DNA from: Jongsikchunia kroppenstedtii DSM 45133
GTDB lineage: Bacteria; Actinomycetota; Actinomycetes; Mycobacteriales; Mycobacteriaceae
Direction: 5' to 3'
NCBI RefSeq assembly: GCF_000380485.1
Contig: NZ_AQYG01000051.1
Location: forward strand, 372,001-436,000
Length of the DNA stretch: 64,000 bases
Of this stretch, positions 35,529 through 44,361 are shown in pieces. The translations under genes and the position numbers were made by a program. Under the pieces are notes generated by a model. The model searched no databases. It was not told where the DNA came from and saw only the letters and a program-made list of their open reading frames with translations. Positions within the stretch are counted from its first letter, which is position 1. The number at the start of each line of letters is the position of its first letter.

Positions 35529-35996
35529 CCCGTCGCCGGCCAGCGGATCGCCTTGCACCGCCTGCATCCGCTGTAGCAATAGCTGCAATCGCTGGCGGTC
35601 AGTTGCATTCAGCCTGTCGGTGACCGGGCGGAGTGCACCCGCTATCTCGCCACGGGCCCGCTGTGCCAGCACGGCCCCTTCTTCGGTGATGACGACATCG
35701 ACCGCGCGACCGTCGTCGGCATTGCGCATGCGCTGCAGCAACCCACGTTTCTCCGCACGGCTGACCAGTCCCGTCATGCTGGATTTGTCGAGACCGAGAT
35801 ACTCGGCCAGTTCGGTGATCTTCAGTCGTCGATCCCACAGGATCGCGAGCACCCGCAGCAGTGTGGGCGACAAATCATGCTCGGCGCACACCTGATTCAG
35901 CACCGTCATCGTCGTAAAGGCGTTCTGCACCAGGCCATCCACCAGGTCGTCATGGGCAGGTGGGCGGGTTCCAGCCTTCCGATTCGATTTCGTCAT
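35514..35996 (-). CDS. MarR-family transcriptional regulator
   Basis: A 160-residue winged-helix repressor: ITELAEYLGLDKSSMTGLVS is the recognition helix region and AEKRGLLQRMRNADDGRAVD the wing. MarR proteins respond to phenolic or oxidative signals. It is divergent from a quinone oxidoreductase-like gene; a promoter with an internal palindrome lies between. ATG at 35996 or GTG at 36002 may be the start. It overlaps the ATL gene tail by 15 bases. Confidence 0.9.
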   Translation of the reverse strand: MTKSNRKAGTRPPAHDDLVDGLVQNAFTTMTVLNQVCAEHDLSPTLLRVLAILWDRRLKITELAEYLGLDKSSMTGLVSRAEKRGLLQRMRNADDGRAVDVVITEEGAVLAQRARGEIAGALRPVTDRLNATDRQRLQLLLQRMQAVQGDPLAGDGSESR

Positions 35997-36009
35997 GGCC
36001 ACAGCCTAC

Positions 36010-36038
36010 TTGACCTAGTTGGTAATACCACCTATTTT
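36010..36038 (+). promoter_or_regulatory. Promoter with MarR-type operator between -35 and -10
   Basis: -35 TTGACC (36010-36015), 17-base spacer, -10 TATTTT (36033-36038), driving the oxidoreductase gene. The palindrome TGGTAaTACCA (36020-36030) fills the spacer, and part of it recurs as TACTACCACC downstream. Repression by the adjacent MarR protein is the simplest reading. Confidence 0.6.
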
Positions 36039-36076
36039 TAGTTTGTACTACCACCCAATTACTCGAGGAGCTCCCG

Positions 36077-37033
36077 ATGAAAGCCGCAGTCGTCACCGCC
36101 TTCGACAGCCCACCTCGGTACAGCGAAATCCCCGCACCGATCCCCGGCGACCGCAACGAGATCCTGGTCGATGTCATTGCAGCGGGCCTGCATCCGCGGG
36201 TGCGCTCGCAAGCCGACGGTTCGCACTACACCAGCACCGGCGTGCTACCGCTGGTCCCGGGGATCGACGGCATCGGTCGGGACTCCGAGGGCGGTCTGCG
36301 CTATTTCATCCTCGACGACACGAACCACGGCTCTATGGCAGAGCAGACCGTCATCGACACTCGACGCAGCTTCCCGCTGCCCGAACACGCCGACACGATC
36401 GCGGTGGCCGCAGCGCTCAATCCGGCGATGGCATCGTGGATGGCCCTGCGCCGACGAATCGACTTCAGCCTAGGACAGCGCGTTCTGATACTCGGCGCGA
36501 CCGGCAGCAGCGGCCGGATGGCCGTCCAAGTGGCACGACGGCTGGGGGCCGGTCAGATTGTCGCCGCCGCGCGCAATGCCGACCTGCTCGAGGCGCTTCC
36601 CGGACTCGGCGCCACCGACACCGCGCAACTCGACGACGGAGACCAGCTCGGCCGGGCCGCCGGGGAGGTCGACGTGGTACTCGACTTCCTGTGGGGCGAG
36701 CCCTCCGCGAATGCCATGATCTCCGTCCTGACCGCACGACCCGATCGCGGCAAACCCCTGTCGTGGATCCAAATCGGTTCCGTCGCCGGACCAACCGCGC
36801 CCATCCCGTCGGCCGCACTGCGGTCCAGTCGACTGCAGATCGTCGGCAGCGGGCAGGGCTCCCTCGAGCGCGGCGACTATCTGGAGGAACTCCCCCAACT
36901 GGTGCGGGAAATCGCTGATGGGCAGTTCGTCATCGACGCGAAACCGATGCCGTTGGCAGAGATCGGACGGATCTGGACCACCCCGGGCGGCACACGACGC
37001 ATCGTCATCACACCCGCCGCACGCCGATCCTGA
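36077..37033 (+). CDS. Zinc-independent medium-chain dehydrogenase (quinone oxidoreductase-like)
   Basis: A 318-residue MDR protein. An N-terminal GroES-like fold is followed by a Rossmann domain with VLILGATGSSGRMAVQVA (GxxGxxG). The zinc ligands of alcohol dehydrogenases are absent, as in quinone oxidoreductases. It probably reduces an enone or quinone with NADPH. GAGGAG lies 8 bases before the ATG. Divergent linkage to MarR suggests induction by an electrophile or phenolic compound, which is inference. Confidence 0.88.
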   Translation: MKAAVVTAFDSPPRYSEIPAPIPGDRNEILVDVIAAGLHPRVRSQADGSHYTSTGVLPLVPGIDGIGRDSEGGLRYFILDDTNHGSMAEQTVIDTRRSFPLPEHADTIAVAAALNPAMASWMALRRRIDFSLGQRVLILGATGSSGRMAVQVARRLGAGQIVAAARNADLLEALPGLGATDTAQLDDGDQLGRAAGEVDVVLDFLWGEPSANAMISVLTARPDRGKPLSWIQIGSVAGPTAPIPSAALRSSRLQIVGSGQGSLERGDYLEELPQLVREIADGQFVIDAKPMPLAEIGRIWTTPGGTRRIVITPAARRS

Positions 37034-37046
37034 TCGGTCAGTCGGC

Positions 37047-37904
37047 CTAGACGGTCAGCCGGATCAGGTCGGTCGCCCGCTGGAGGCCGACGAGCGCCCC
37101 CGACGACGACCGGGGATGCAGCGCGTGCACGGCCAGCCGGAATATCAACGCCCGCAACAGCATCTGCGGCCACTCCGGCATCTCTTCCCACCGTTCGATG
37201 AGCGCATCGTCGGCGCCGCCCCAAGCGAGGGCGTCCACCACGACCACCGCAGCGGCCCAGGATGCCGGGCGCCAGTACGGGGTGATGTCGGTGATCCCGG
37301 GGGCCGCGCTCCCGGCGAACAGGACCGAACCGAAGAGGTCCCCGTGCACCAGCTGCGATTCGATGTCGACCTTGCGGCGCAGCGTTGCAAGCGTTTTCAC
37401 CATCTCCATGCTGGTGACGCCGTCCGGCGAGGTCGGCTGATCCATCCCGGCCGCCCGGGCGGTCTTCAGCGGAACGTCCTCCCACGCGGCACGATCGGCC
37501 GCGACGAACACGTCGACGTCGGTATACGGCGGGCCGGGCTGCTGCTGCAGAAACCGCGGGCGCTCCAGATCGGCGGTCGCCTGATGCAGCCGATTGGCCA
37601 TCAGGACGACCTCGTCGTGCCGGGGTTCGGGCGATCCCGCGATGTAACTGTCGGCGCGCCACCCGCTCACCACATACCGGCCGTCGGTCGATCGGACGGG
37701 ACGGGCGATCCGGAGGCCGTCGACATACAGGTCCTCACGCACGGTCGCGGACCACGCCGCGCGAGCGTGATCGGGCACCTGCGACAGCACCACCTCGCCG
37801 AATCGCCATCCGCCCGACCAGTGATCGCCGAGCTCGACGGGCTCATCCTCGTCGAGCCCGAAGGTCTTGATGACATGCTCCGGGGGCAATTCGGCGTCGG
37901 TCAC
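37047..37904 (-). CDS. TIGR02569 family protein (Rv3205c-like)
   Basis: A 285-residue soluble protein of the actinobacterial TIGR02569 family. The segment QLVHGDLFGSVLF and then ITDITPYWRPASWA resemble the catalytic HGDL and Asp regions of aminoglycoside phosphotransferase-type kinases, so it may be a distant small-molecule kinase. No substrate is known. In M. tuberculosis its orthologue precedes moeZ directly; here the NCS1/urease block lies between. It ends 13 bp from the convergent oxidoreductase gene. Confidence 0.8.
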   Translation of the reverse strand: MTDAELPPEHVIKTFGLDEDEPVELGDHWSGGWRFGEVVLSQVPDHARAAWSATVREDLYVDGLRIARPVRSTDGRYVVSGWRADSYIAGSPEPRHDEVVLMANRLHQATADLERPRFLQQQPGPPYTDVDVFVAADRAAWEDVPLKTARAAGMDQPTSPDGVTSMEMVKTLATLRRKVDIESQLVHGDLFGSVLFAGSAAPGITDITPYWRPASWAAAVVVVDALAWGGADDALIERWEEMPEWPQMLLRALIFRLAVHALHPRSSSGALVGLQRATDLIRLTV

Positions 37905-37997
37905 GAGGACAGACTACCGAGGTGACGGCCCGGTTCCGGGGAGCCGACGCCGATGACGTCGCAGTGGATCGTCAGTTCGGCGAATAACCGGCAATAC

Positions 37998-38018
37998 GGG
38001 TAAACAGCGTAAATACCC
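37998..38018. promoter_or_regulatory. Inverted repeat upstream of the NCS1 permease
   Basis: GGGTA (37998-38002) and TACCC (38014-38018) are spaced by 11 bases, 71 bp before the permease ATG. It could be an operator. The rest of 37905-38088 shows no convincing promoter. Confidence 0.35.
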
Positions 38019-38088
38019 CCTGGATCCATTTACCGAGCCGAAACACAGACGCACATTCGCAGACACACCGCGCTCCTACTTTTCTCGC

Positions 38089-39795
38089 ATGTCGCAAACA
38101 CTCGAATCAGCCGCGGTCGGTGATGGCCGCGAATCCTCAAAGGCAACGGCGCCGGCCGGCGCTACTGCGCAATCCCGATCCCGGGAGACGCTGGAGGACT
38201 ACACCCTGCGGTTCGCGCCCCGGAGCTACCGGAAGTGGGGGCCGGCGGTCGTCGCCACCTCCGCGCTGGGCGGCATCGCCTATCTGGCCGACTTCTCCAT
38301 CGGCGCCAACGTCGGCATCGCGAACGGCACCGGAAATGCCTTGCTGGGCATCGGCATCTTTGCCGTGGTGATCATGCTGACCGGCTACCCGCTCGCGTTC
38401 TACGCCGCGCGGTACAACATCGACCTGGATCTCGTCACCCGCGGTAGCGGCTTCGGCTACTACGGCTCGGTCGTCACCAACGTGATCTTCGCGTCGTTCA
38501 CGTTCATCTTCTTCGCCCTTGAGGGCTCGATCATGGCGCAGGGCCTCAAACTCGGCCTGCACATACCGCTCTGGCTCGGCTATCTGATGTCGACGGTGCT
38601 CATCATTCCGCTGGTGATCTACGGAATGAAAGCCCTTGCCAAGCTCCAGGTCTGGACCACGCCGCTGTGGCTGGTAATGATGGTCCTCCCGTTCGCCTAC
38701 CTGGCCATCAGCCATCCGTCCTCGTTCAGCACGTTCATGTCGTTCTCCGGCGGCACCGACGCCAAGGCCGGCCACGGCGTCAGCTTCGCGGGCACCATGC
38801 TCGCCGCCGGCGTCTGCCTGTCGCTCATCGCCCAGATCGCCGAGCAGATCGACTACCTGCGCTTCATGCCGCCGAAAACCCCGGAGAACAACCGCAAATG
38901 GTGGACCGCCGTGCTGCTGGCCGGCCCCGGCTGGGTGATCTTCGGCGCCATCAAGCAGATCATCGGACTGTTCCTCGCCGTTTACCTCATCGCGCACACC
39001 GCCTCCGAGGCCGGCGTCGCCAACCAGCCCGTGCATCAGTTCCTGGCCATCTACGACGACTTCCTGCCGCACTGGCTGGCCCTGACGCTGGCGGTGATCC
39101 TGGTGGTCATCAGTCAGATCAAGATCAACGTCACCAATGCCTACTCGGGATCGCTGGCGTGGACCAACAGCTTCACCCGCGTCACCAAGACCTACCCGGG
39201 CCGACTGATCTTCATCGTCATAAACGTGGCAATCGCCTTGGTACTCATGGAGTCGGACATGTTCAGCTTCCTGAACAACCTGCTCAACTTCTACGCCAAC
39301 TGCGGCATCGCCTGGATCGTGGCGGTCGCCTCCGACATCGCGATTAACAAGTACCTGCTCAAGATCTCACCGAAGGTGCCGGAATTCCGCCGGGGCATGC
39401 TCTATTCGGTGAACCCGGTCGGCTTCGTGTCGGTGATCGCAGCGGCCGGACTGTCGATCCTGGTGTACTTCCACGTGTTCGGCGATGCGCTGCAGCCGTA
39501 TTCGCCCATCGTCGCCGCGGTCCTGGCGCTGGTGCTGCCGCCGGTGCTGGCCATCGCCACCAAAGGCAAGTACTACCTGCGGCGCACCGACGACGGCATC
39601 GATCTGCCGATGTTCGACGAATACGGCAACCCCAGCGATGCCACGCTCACCTGCTGCGTGACCGGACTCGAGTTCGAGCGCCCCGACATGATCGCGTCGG
39701 CCAAGCCCGGACCGAACGGCGAAAAGCAGTACATCAGTTCGCTGGCGCTGTCCTGCGACAAGACCGGCGAGCACGTGCTGCCGGCGCAGACCTAG
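38089..39795 (+). CDS. NCS1-family nucleobase/cytosine permease-like transporter
   Basis: A 568-residue protein with about 12 transmembrane segments and the NCS1 layout. The N-terminal tail (residues 1-45) is cytosolic and Ser/Ala-rich. The C-terminal ~80 residues are cytosolic and carry cysteines in LTCCVTGLEF and ALSCDKTG. NCS1 transporters take up purines, pyrimidines, hydantoins or related compounds with sodium or protons. It converges on the urease operon, so its substrate may be a nitrogen compound whose breakdown ends in urea; this is inference. Confidence 0.85.
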   Translation: MSQTLESAAVGDGRESSKATAPAGATAQSRSRETLEDYTLRFAPRSYRKWGPAVVATSALGGIAYLADFSIGANVGIANGTGNALLGIGIFAVVIMLTGYPLAFYAARYNIDLDLVTRGSGFGYYGSVVTNVIFASFTFIFFALEGSIMAQGLKLGLHIPLWLGYLMSTVLIIPLVIYGMKALAKLQVWTTPLWLVMMVLPFAYLAISHPSSFSTFMSFSGGTDAKAGHGVSFAGTMLAAGVCLSLIAQIAEQIDYLRFMPPKTPENNRKWWTAVLLAGPGWVIFGAIKQIIGLFLAVYLIAHTASEAGVANQPVHQFLAIYDDFLPHWLALTLAVILVVISQIKINVTNAYSGSLAWTNSFTRVTKTYPGRLIFIVINVAIALVLMESDMFSFLNNLLNFYANCGIAWIVAVASDIAINKYLLKISPKVPEFRRGMLYSVNPVGFVSVIAAAGLSILVYFHVFGDALQPYSPIVAAVLALVLPPVLAIATKGKYYLRRTDDGIDLPMFDEYGNPSDATLTCCVTGLEFERPDMIASAKPGPNGEKQYISSLALSCDKTGEHVLPAQT

Positions 39796-39810
39796 TCACC
39801 ACCTAGGGGC

Positions 39811-39883
39811 CCTGAAACCCTGACCACGCAGGCGACTGATCCCGAATAAGGGGTCAAAACCCCTGAGCGGTCAGGGTTTCAGG
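39811..39883. terminator. Compound terminator between the NCS1 permease and ureD
   Basis: Outer 15-bp arms CCTGAAACCCTGACC (39811-39825) and complement (39869-39883) enclose a second hairpin, AGGGGT-caaa-ACCCCT (39849-39864). The outer arm runs 13 bases into the ureD coding end. A bidirectional terminator for the convergent genes is likely; there is no clear T-run. Confidence 0.6.
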
Positions 39884-40524
39884 TTTTCTGGCTTCAAGGT
39901 CTTCGCGAGGCTACAGCTGAGCGTCCCGCCGCCGGCGAGTGCCATCCGCACGAAATCGCCGGCCACCTCGACCGGCCGCTCGTCGGGAAAACACAGCTCG
40001 GACGTCAGCGCGCGCGCATCCGACAGCCGGTCCCCCGCACCGCCGAGACAGACCTGGTGCCGCAGCAGCGGTTCGCCGGCCACGTCGACCGTCATCCGGC
40101 CCGACCAGCTACCGCCGGCCTCCCCACTGCGGCCTACCTGAATTCGTTCGGTGATCCGCAGCGACGCAGTCGCCGCCAGCTCCGCGTTCACCGTCGAATT
40201 GTGTTCGGCGCCGTCCGCGATCACGGTCGGCAACGGGTCGAGCAGCAGCCGGGAGCCCTCCCCCAACCGGATATTCCAGGTCGAGGATGAGCGGGGTTCG
40301 TCGCGGCCGGGCAGCGCCAGCATCGCGGCCACCGAATGCACCGCGAGCTCGGCGCCGTCCGCCACATCGATACCGATCTCGATGACGTCGCCGCCGAGCG
40401 GTGTCGCGGCCGCCGACACCAGATGCACCGTGTTCGGCCCGGTCTGCCGGACGGCGATCCCGCCGTCGGCCCGGATGACCGGCCGTCGACCGACGAATGC
40501 GCTCAGCGCCACAAATGTTTTCAC
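39871..40524 (-). CDS. ureD: Urease accessory protein UreD
   Basis: A 217-residue UreD/UreH protein, short but within the actinobacterial range. It has the beta-rich fold, with ITERIQVGRSGEAGGSWSGR in the conserved core. With UreF and UreG it forms the chaperone complex delivering nickel to UreC. GTG start at 40524, 31 bp after ureG. It is the last gene of ureABCFGD. Its stop codon lies inside the terminator arm. Confidence 0.93.
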   Translation of the reverse strand: MKTFVALSAFVGRRPVIRADGGIAVRQTGPNTVHLVSAAATPLGGDVIEIGIDVADGAELAVHSVAAMLALPGRDEPRSSSTWNIRLGEGSRLLLDPLPTVIADGAEHNSTVNAELAATASLRITERIQVGRSGEAGGSWSGRMTVDVAGEPLLRHQVCLGGAGDRLSDARALTSELCFPDERPVEVAGDFVRMALAGGGTLSCSLAKTLKPENLKP

Positions 40525-40555
40525 GTCACCGGTTCTCGCTCCGCGCCGCCGATCG

Positions 40556-41236
40556 TCAGTTCGCCACCGACGCGAGCTGCTCGCGGACCCAGCCGACGAC
40601 CTCGGTGGCGGCCGGGTCGTCGGTCAGCGAGGTCAGCGCCGTACGGCGGCCATCGCGGACCTTCGCGGCATCGTCTCGCATCACCTGCAGGCTGGCCCCG
40701 ACGAAGGGCGCCAGGTCGGTCTTGTTGACCACCAGCAGATCCGAGTAGGTGACGCCCGGTCCGCCCTTACGGGGCACCTTGTCGCCGCCAGCGACGTCGA
40801 TGACGAAGATCTGCACATCGATGAGCCCACTGGAGAAGGTCGCTGTCAGATTGTCGCCGCCGGACTCGACGAGGATCAGATCGAGCGGCGGATTCGCGGC
40901 CACCAGATCGTCGATGGCGTCCAGATTCGCGGTGATGTCATCGCGGATCGCCGTATGCGGGCAGCCGCCCGTCTGCACAGCGGTGATGCGCTCATCCGGC
41001 AGCACGGCGTTGCGGCGCAGGAAATCCGCATCCTCGGTGGTGTAGATGTCGTTGGTGAGCACCGCGACCGACAGTTCGTCGCGCAGCTGCCGGCAGATCG
41101 CCGCGACCAGCGCCGTCTTGCCGGAGCCGACCGGCCCGCCGATACCGATGCGCAGCGCCTCCCCCGGCTCGCGGACCCTCTTGGGCCGGTCCAGGTCGTG
41201 CGAATGCGGTTGCCCGTCGATGAGATGCGGTGGCAT
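40556..41236 (-). CDS. ureG: Urease accessory GTPase UreG
   Basis: A 226-residue SIMIBI GTPase. P-loop [12 protein letters not shown], nickel-binding Cys-Pro-His in GGCPHTAI, and NKTD for guanine (VVNKTDLAP). It hydrolyses GTP to drive nickel insertion into urease. The N-terminus has three histidines ([10 protein letters not shown]), a small nickel-binding stretch. It lies between ureF and ureD. Confidence 0.96.
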   Translation of the reverse strand: MPPHLIDGQPHSHDLDRPKRVREPGEALRIGIGGPVGSGKTALVAAICRQLRDELSVAVLTNDIYTTEDADFLRRNAVLPDERITAVQTGGCPHTAIRDDITANLDAIDDLVAANPPLDLILVESGGDNLTATFSSGLIDVQIFVIDVAGGDKVPRKGGPGVTYSDLLVVNKTDLAPFVGASLQVMRDDAAKVRDGRRTALTSLTDDPAATEVVGWVREQLASVAN

Positions 41237-41269
41237 ACCGAGCCTTTCTCTCGTTAGCGGTTTCTGTCT

Positions 41270-41902
41270 TCAGGAGGCGAAGAGCGGCATGTCCTGCCGC
41301 ACATGTTTCTCGGCGAGGATGTCCAGCAGCGGATCCGACAGGTCCGCCAGCCCCTCGCAGGCCCGCGTGGCGACCGCATCGCACCGCGGCGCCAGCTCGA
41401 TCCCGATGGCGGCCACGGCCGCCGGATCAAGTCCCAGCAGCCGTTGCGCGGCGGTCGCCGAGCTGGTCATCGTCGTATACACCAGGACGCCGGCGCACTG
41501 CGCCGCGTCCAGACCGCTGACTGCGGCCACAGCACCGGCGATCACCGGCAGATGCGGTTTCGCCGGCATCACCGACCAGTCATGCTGCGGCCAGACCGTT
41601 TTCGCCAGCCGCGCCATGCCGCGCCCCTGCGCGCGCGAGGCGTCCCGAGCCGCAGCGGACGGCGTCCGGGCATCCATCTCGGTATCGGCGCGCGCCGGCG
41701 TCAGCACCCCGCGGGCGACCGCCACCGCGACCGATGCCCCGACCAGGCCTGCGGTGTCGATACGCCGAATGAGAAAGTCGCGCACCGTGTCCACGTTGCG
41801 CACCAGTCCATCGGCGATGGCCTGCTCGATACCGCCGGAATGCACGTGACCGCCGACCGGCAGCCGAGAATCGGCGAGCGTCAACATCATTGCCAGGTTC
41901 AT
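41270..41902 (-). CDS. ureF: Urease accessory protein UreF
   Basis: A 210-residue all-helical UreF. The start LTLADSRLPVGGHVHSGGIE is the conserved N-terminal motif. UreF bridges UreD and UreG and acts as their GTPase-activating partner. It starts 10 bp after ureC, so is probably translationally coupled. Length is normal. Confidence 0.94.
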   Translation of the reverse strand: MNLAMMLTLADSRLPVGGHVHSGGIEQAIADGLVRNVDTVRDFLIRRIDTAGLVGASVAVAVARGVLTPARADTEMDARTPSAAARDASRAQGRGMARLAKTVWPQHDWSVMPAKPHLPVIAGAVAAVSGLDAAQCAGVLVYTTMTSSATAAQRLLGLDPAAVAAIGIELAPRCDAVATRACEGLADLSDPLLDILAEKHVRQDMPLFAS

Positions 41903-41912
41903 CGCGAATCAC

Positions 41913-43661
41913 TCAGAACAGGAAGTAGCGCTGCGCCATCGGCAGCTCGGCGACCGGCGGCTGGTCCCAGACGTCGCCGTCTATACGCACTGTGAAGGTG
42001 TCCGGGTCCACCCGAATGTCGGGCATCGCATCGTTACCGGGCATGTCGGCCTTGGTCAGCCCGCGCACATTGCCGACCGGCGACAGTCGCCGCGCCAACC
42101 CGAGTCGATCGGCCAACCCGTCGTCGAGCGCCTGCTGCGCAACGAAACTCACGGACGCGGCGGCCGCCACCGCCGGCGCCGCGCCGAACATCGGGCGCGG
42201 CAGCACCGGCTGCGGCGTCGGAATCGAGGCGTTGGCGTCACCCATCGCGGCCCAGGCGATCGCGCCGCCCTTGAGCACGGCGTGCGGACGCACGCCGAAG
42301 AAGGCCGGTTCCCACAGCACCAGGTCGGCGAGCTTGCCGGGCTCCACCGAACCGACCTCGTGGTCGAGCCCGTGGGCGATCGCCGGGCAGATCGTGTACT
42401 TCGCGATGTAGCGTCGAACCCGATTGTTGTCCGCGGCAGTATCTCCCGCGAGCGAGCCGCGCTTGGCCTTCATCACGTGCGCGGTCTGCCAGGTCCGCAT
42501 CACCACCTCGCCGATGCGCCCCATCGCCTGCGAGTCCGATCCGATCATCGAGATCGCGCCCATGTCGTGCAGCAGGTCCTCGGCCGCGATGGTGGACGGC
42601 CGGATCCGGCTCTCCGCGAACGCGAGATCCTCGGGCACCGAGGGATTCAGATGATGGCACACCATCAACATGTCCAGATGCTCGTCGAGGGTGTTCACAG
42701 TATGCGGCCGGGTGGGGTTGGTGGAGCTCGGCAGCACATGCGGCTGCGCCGCGACCGTGATGATGTCCGGCGCGTGCCCGCCGCCCGCGCCCTCCGTGTG
42801 ATACGAGTGAATCCCGCGGCCGCCGATGGCCCGCAGTGTCTCCTCGACGAAACCCGCCTCGTTCAGCGTGTCCGAGTGCAGCGCCGCCTGCACCCCCGAT
42901 TCATCGCAGACCCGCAGGCAGGCATCGATGGCCGCCGGGGTCGACCCCCAGTCCTCGTGTAGCTTGAAACCCGAAGCGCCGGCGCGTAATTGTTCCCACA
43001 TCGACTCGGCGCTGACCGTGTTGCCCTTGCCGAGCAGCGCAATATTGACGGGCCAGCCATCGGTGGCGGCCAGCATCGACGCGAGATGCCAGGCGCCCGG
43101 GGTGACCGTCGTCGCCTTGCTGCCCTCCGCGGGACCGGTCCCGCCGCCGACCAGCGTGGTGATGCCCGATCCGATCGCCTCATCCAGGATCTGCGGGCAG
43201 ATGAAATGCACGTGACAGTCGATGGCGCCGGCCGTGACGATCCGGCCGTTGCCGCTGATCACCTCCGTGCCGGGGCCGATCACCAGGTCCGGATGTACGC
43301 CATCCATCGTGTCCGGGTTGCCGGCCTTGCCGAGCGCCACGATCCGGCCGTCCCGAATACCGATGTCGGCCTTGATGATTCCCCAGTGATCGACGACCAC
43401 CGCGCCGGTGATCACGGTATCCGGAGCACCCTCGGCCCGGGTGGCGCGGGCCTGGCCCATCGATTCGCGGATCACCTTGCCGCCGCCGAAGACGGCCTCG
43501 TCGCCCGCCAGCCCGGAATTCGGTCCGCCGCAGCGGTCTTCGGTGACCTCGATCAGCAGATCCGTGTCCGCCAGGCGGATTCGATCGCCGACCGTCGGAC
43601 CGTAGAGCTGTGCGTAGCGTTCCCGGGAGAGCCGGGAACCGCCGGTCGATCCGCTAGTCAT
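41913..43661 (-). CDS. ureC: Urease alpha subunit UreC
   Basis: A 582-residue amidohydrolase. Nickel ligands His150 and His152 (DCHVHF), carbamylated Lys233 (GFKLHEDWG), and the flap with Cys335-His336 (MVCHHL) are all present, so the active site is intact. It hydrolyses urea to ammonia and carbamate. The first codons overlap the ureB stop by 8 bases. Ammonia production may serve nitrogen supply or acid tolerance. Confidence 0.98.
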   Translation of the reverse strand: MTSGSTGGSRLSRERYAQLYGPTVGDRIRLADTDLLIEVTEDRCGGPNSGLAGDEAVFGGGKVIRESMGQARATRAEGAPDTVITGAVVVDHWGIIKADIGIRDGRIVALGKAGNPDTMDGVHPDLVIGPGTEVISGNGRIVTAGAIDCHVHFICPQILDEAIGSGITTLVGGGTGPAEGSKATTVTPGAWHLASMLAATDGWPVNIALLGKGNTVSAESMWEQLRAGASGFKLHEDWGSTPAAIDACLRVCDESGVQAALHSDTLNEAGFVEETLRAIGGRGIHSYHTEGAGGGHAPDIITVAAQPHVLPSSTNPTRPHTVNTLDEHLDMLMVCHHLNPSVPEDLAFAESRIRPSTIAAEDLLHDMGAISMIGSDSQAMGRIGEVVMRTWQTAHVMKAKRGSLAGDTAADNNRVRRYIAKYTICPAIAHGLDHEVGSVEPGKLADLVLWEPAFFGVRPHAVLKGGAIAWAAMGDANASIPTPQPVLPRPMFGAAPAVAAAASVSFVAQQALDDGLADRLGLARRLSPVGNVRGLTKADMPGNDAMPDIRVDPDTFTVRIDGDVWDQPPVAELPMAQRYFLF

Positions 43662-43977
43662 CGAGCGCTCCCGTCGCGGGCAGGGCGATGCCCGGGACGA
43701 CCCGCGCCCCGGCGATCGGCACCAGTGATACCTGCTGCGCGATACCGGGTTCGAAACGCACCGCGGTACCCGCCGGAATGTCGAGACGGTAGCCGTGCGC
43801 GGTGACCCGATCGAATTTCAATGCGGCGTTGGCATTCGGGAAATGCACGTGGCTGCCGACCTGCACGGGGCGGTCGCCGGCGTTGACGACCTGCAGCCCG
43901 ATCACCGGCCGACCCGGATTCAGTTCGATTTCGCCTGCGGCGGCGATGATTTCACCGGGAATCATCTGCATCCTCAC
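43654..43977 (-). CDS. ureB: Urease beta subunit UreB
   Basis: A 107-residue UreB with the beta-type core [19 protein letters not shown] and [11 protein letters not shown]. It packs against UreC and UreA in the trimer. The GTG start overlaps the ureA stop by four bases (GTGA). Length fits separate actinobacterial UreB subunits. Confidence 0.97.
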   Translation of the reverse strand: MRMQMIPGEIIAAAGEIELNPGRPVIGLQVVNAGDRPVQVGSHVHFPNANAALKFDRVTAHGYRLDIPAGTAVRFEPGIAQQVSLVPIAGARVVPGIALPATGALDD

Positions 43978-44276
43978 GGGATCGGGTGATGCACGGTCAC
44001 CAACTTGGTGCCGTCTGGGAACGTCGCCTCGACCTGCACATCGGCGATCATCGCCGGCACGCCGTCGAGCACGTCGTCGCGGGTGAGGACCTCGCGACCG
44101 CTGGTCATCAGTTCGGAAACGCTGCGACCGTCACGGGCGCCCTCCAGCACATGATCGGTGATGATCGCGATCGCCTCCGGGTGATTGAGCCGCAGGCCGC
44201 GCGCCCGCCGACGGCGCGCGAGCTCGGCTGCATACGACAGCAGCAGACGCTCTTGTTCGTGCGGAGTCAATCGCAT
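43974..44276 (-). CDS. ureA: Urease gamma subunit UreA
   Basis: A 100-residue UreA starting [19 protein letters not shown], with [21 protein letters not shown], both family signatures. ATG at 44276 is chosen as the family start; a longer in-frame start would add ten unrelated residues. It is the first gene of the urease operon, 85 bp downstream of the MFS gene in the same direction. That gap holds no clear promoter. Confidence 0.97.
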   Translation of the reverse strand: MRLTPHEQERLLLSYAAELARRRRARGLRLNHPEAIAIITDHVLEGARDGRSVSELMTSGREVLTRDDVLDGVPAMIADVQVEATFPDGTKLVTVHHPIP

Positions 44277-44361
44277 GAGCAGCGACTCTACCAGCGCAAA
44301 CGCCATGCTTCAGCGCGAGCGTAAGCGCCCGGGCCCGGCGCCTTCCCGATCCGTCGGCAAC

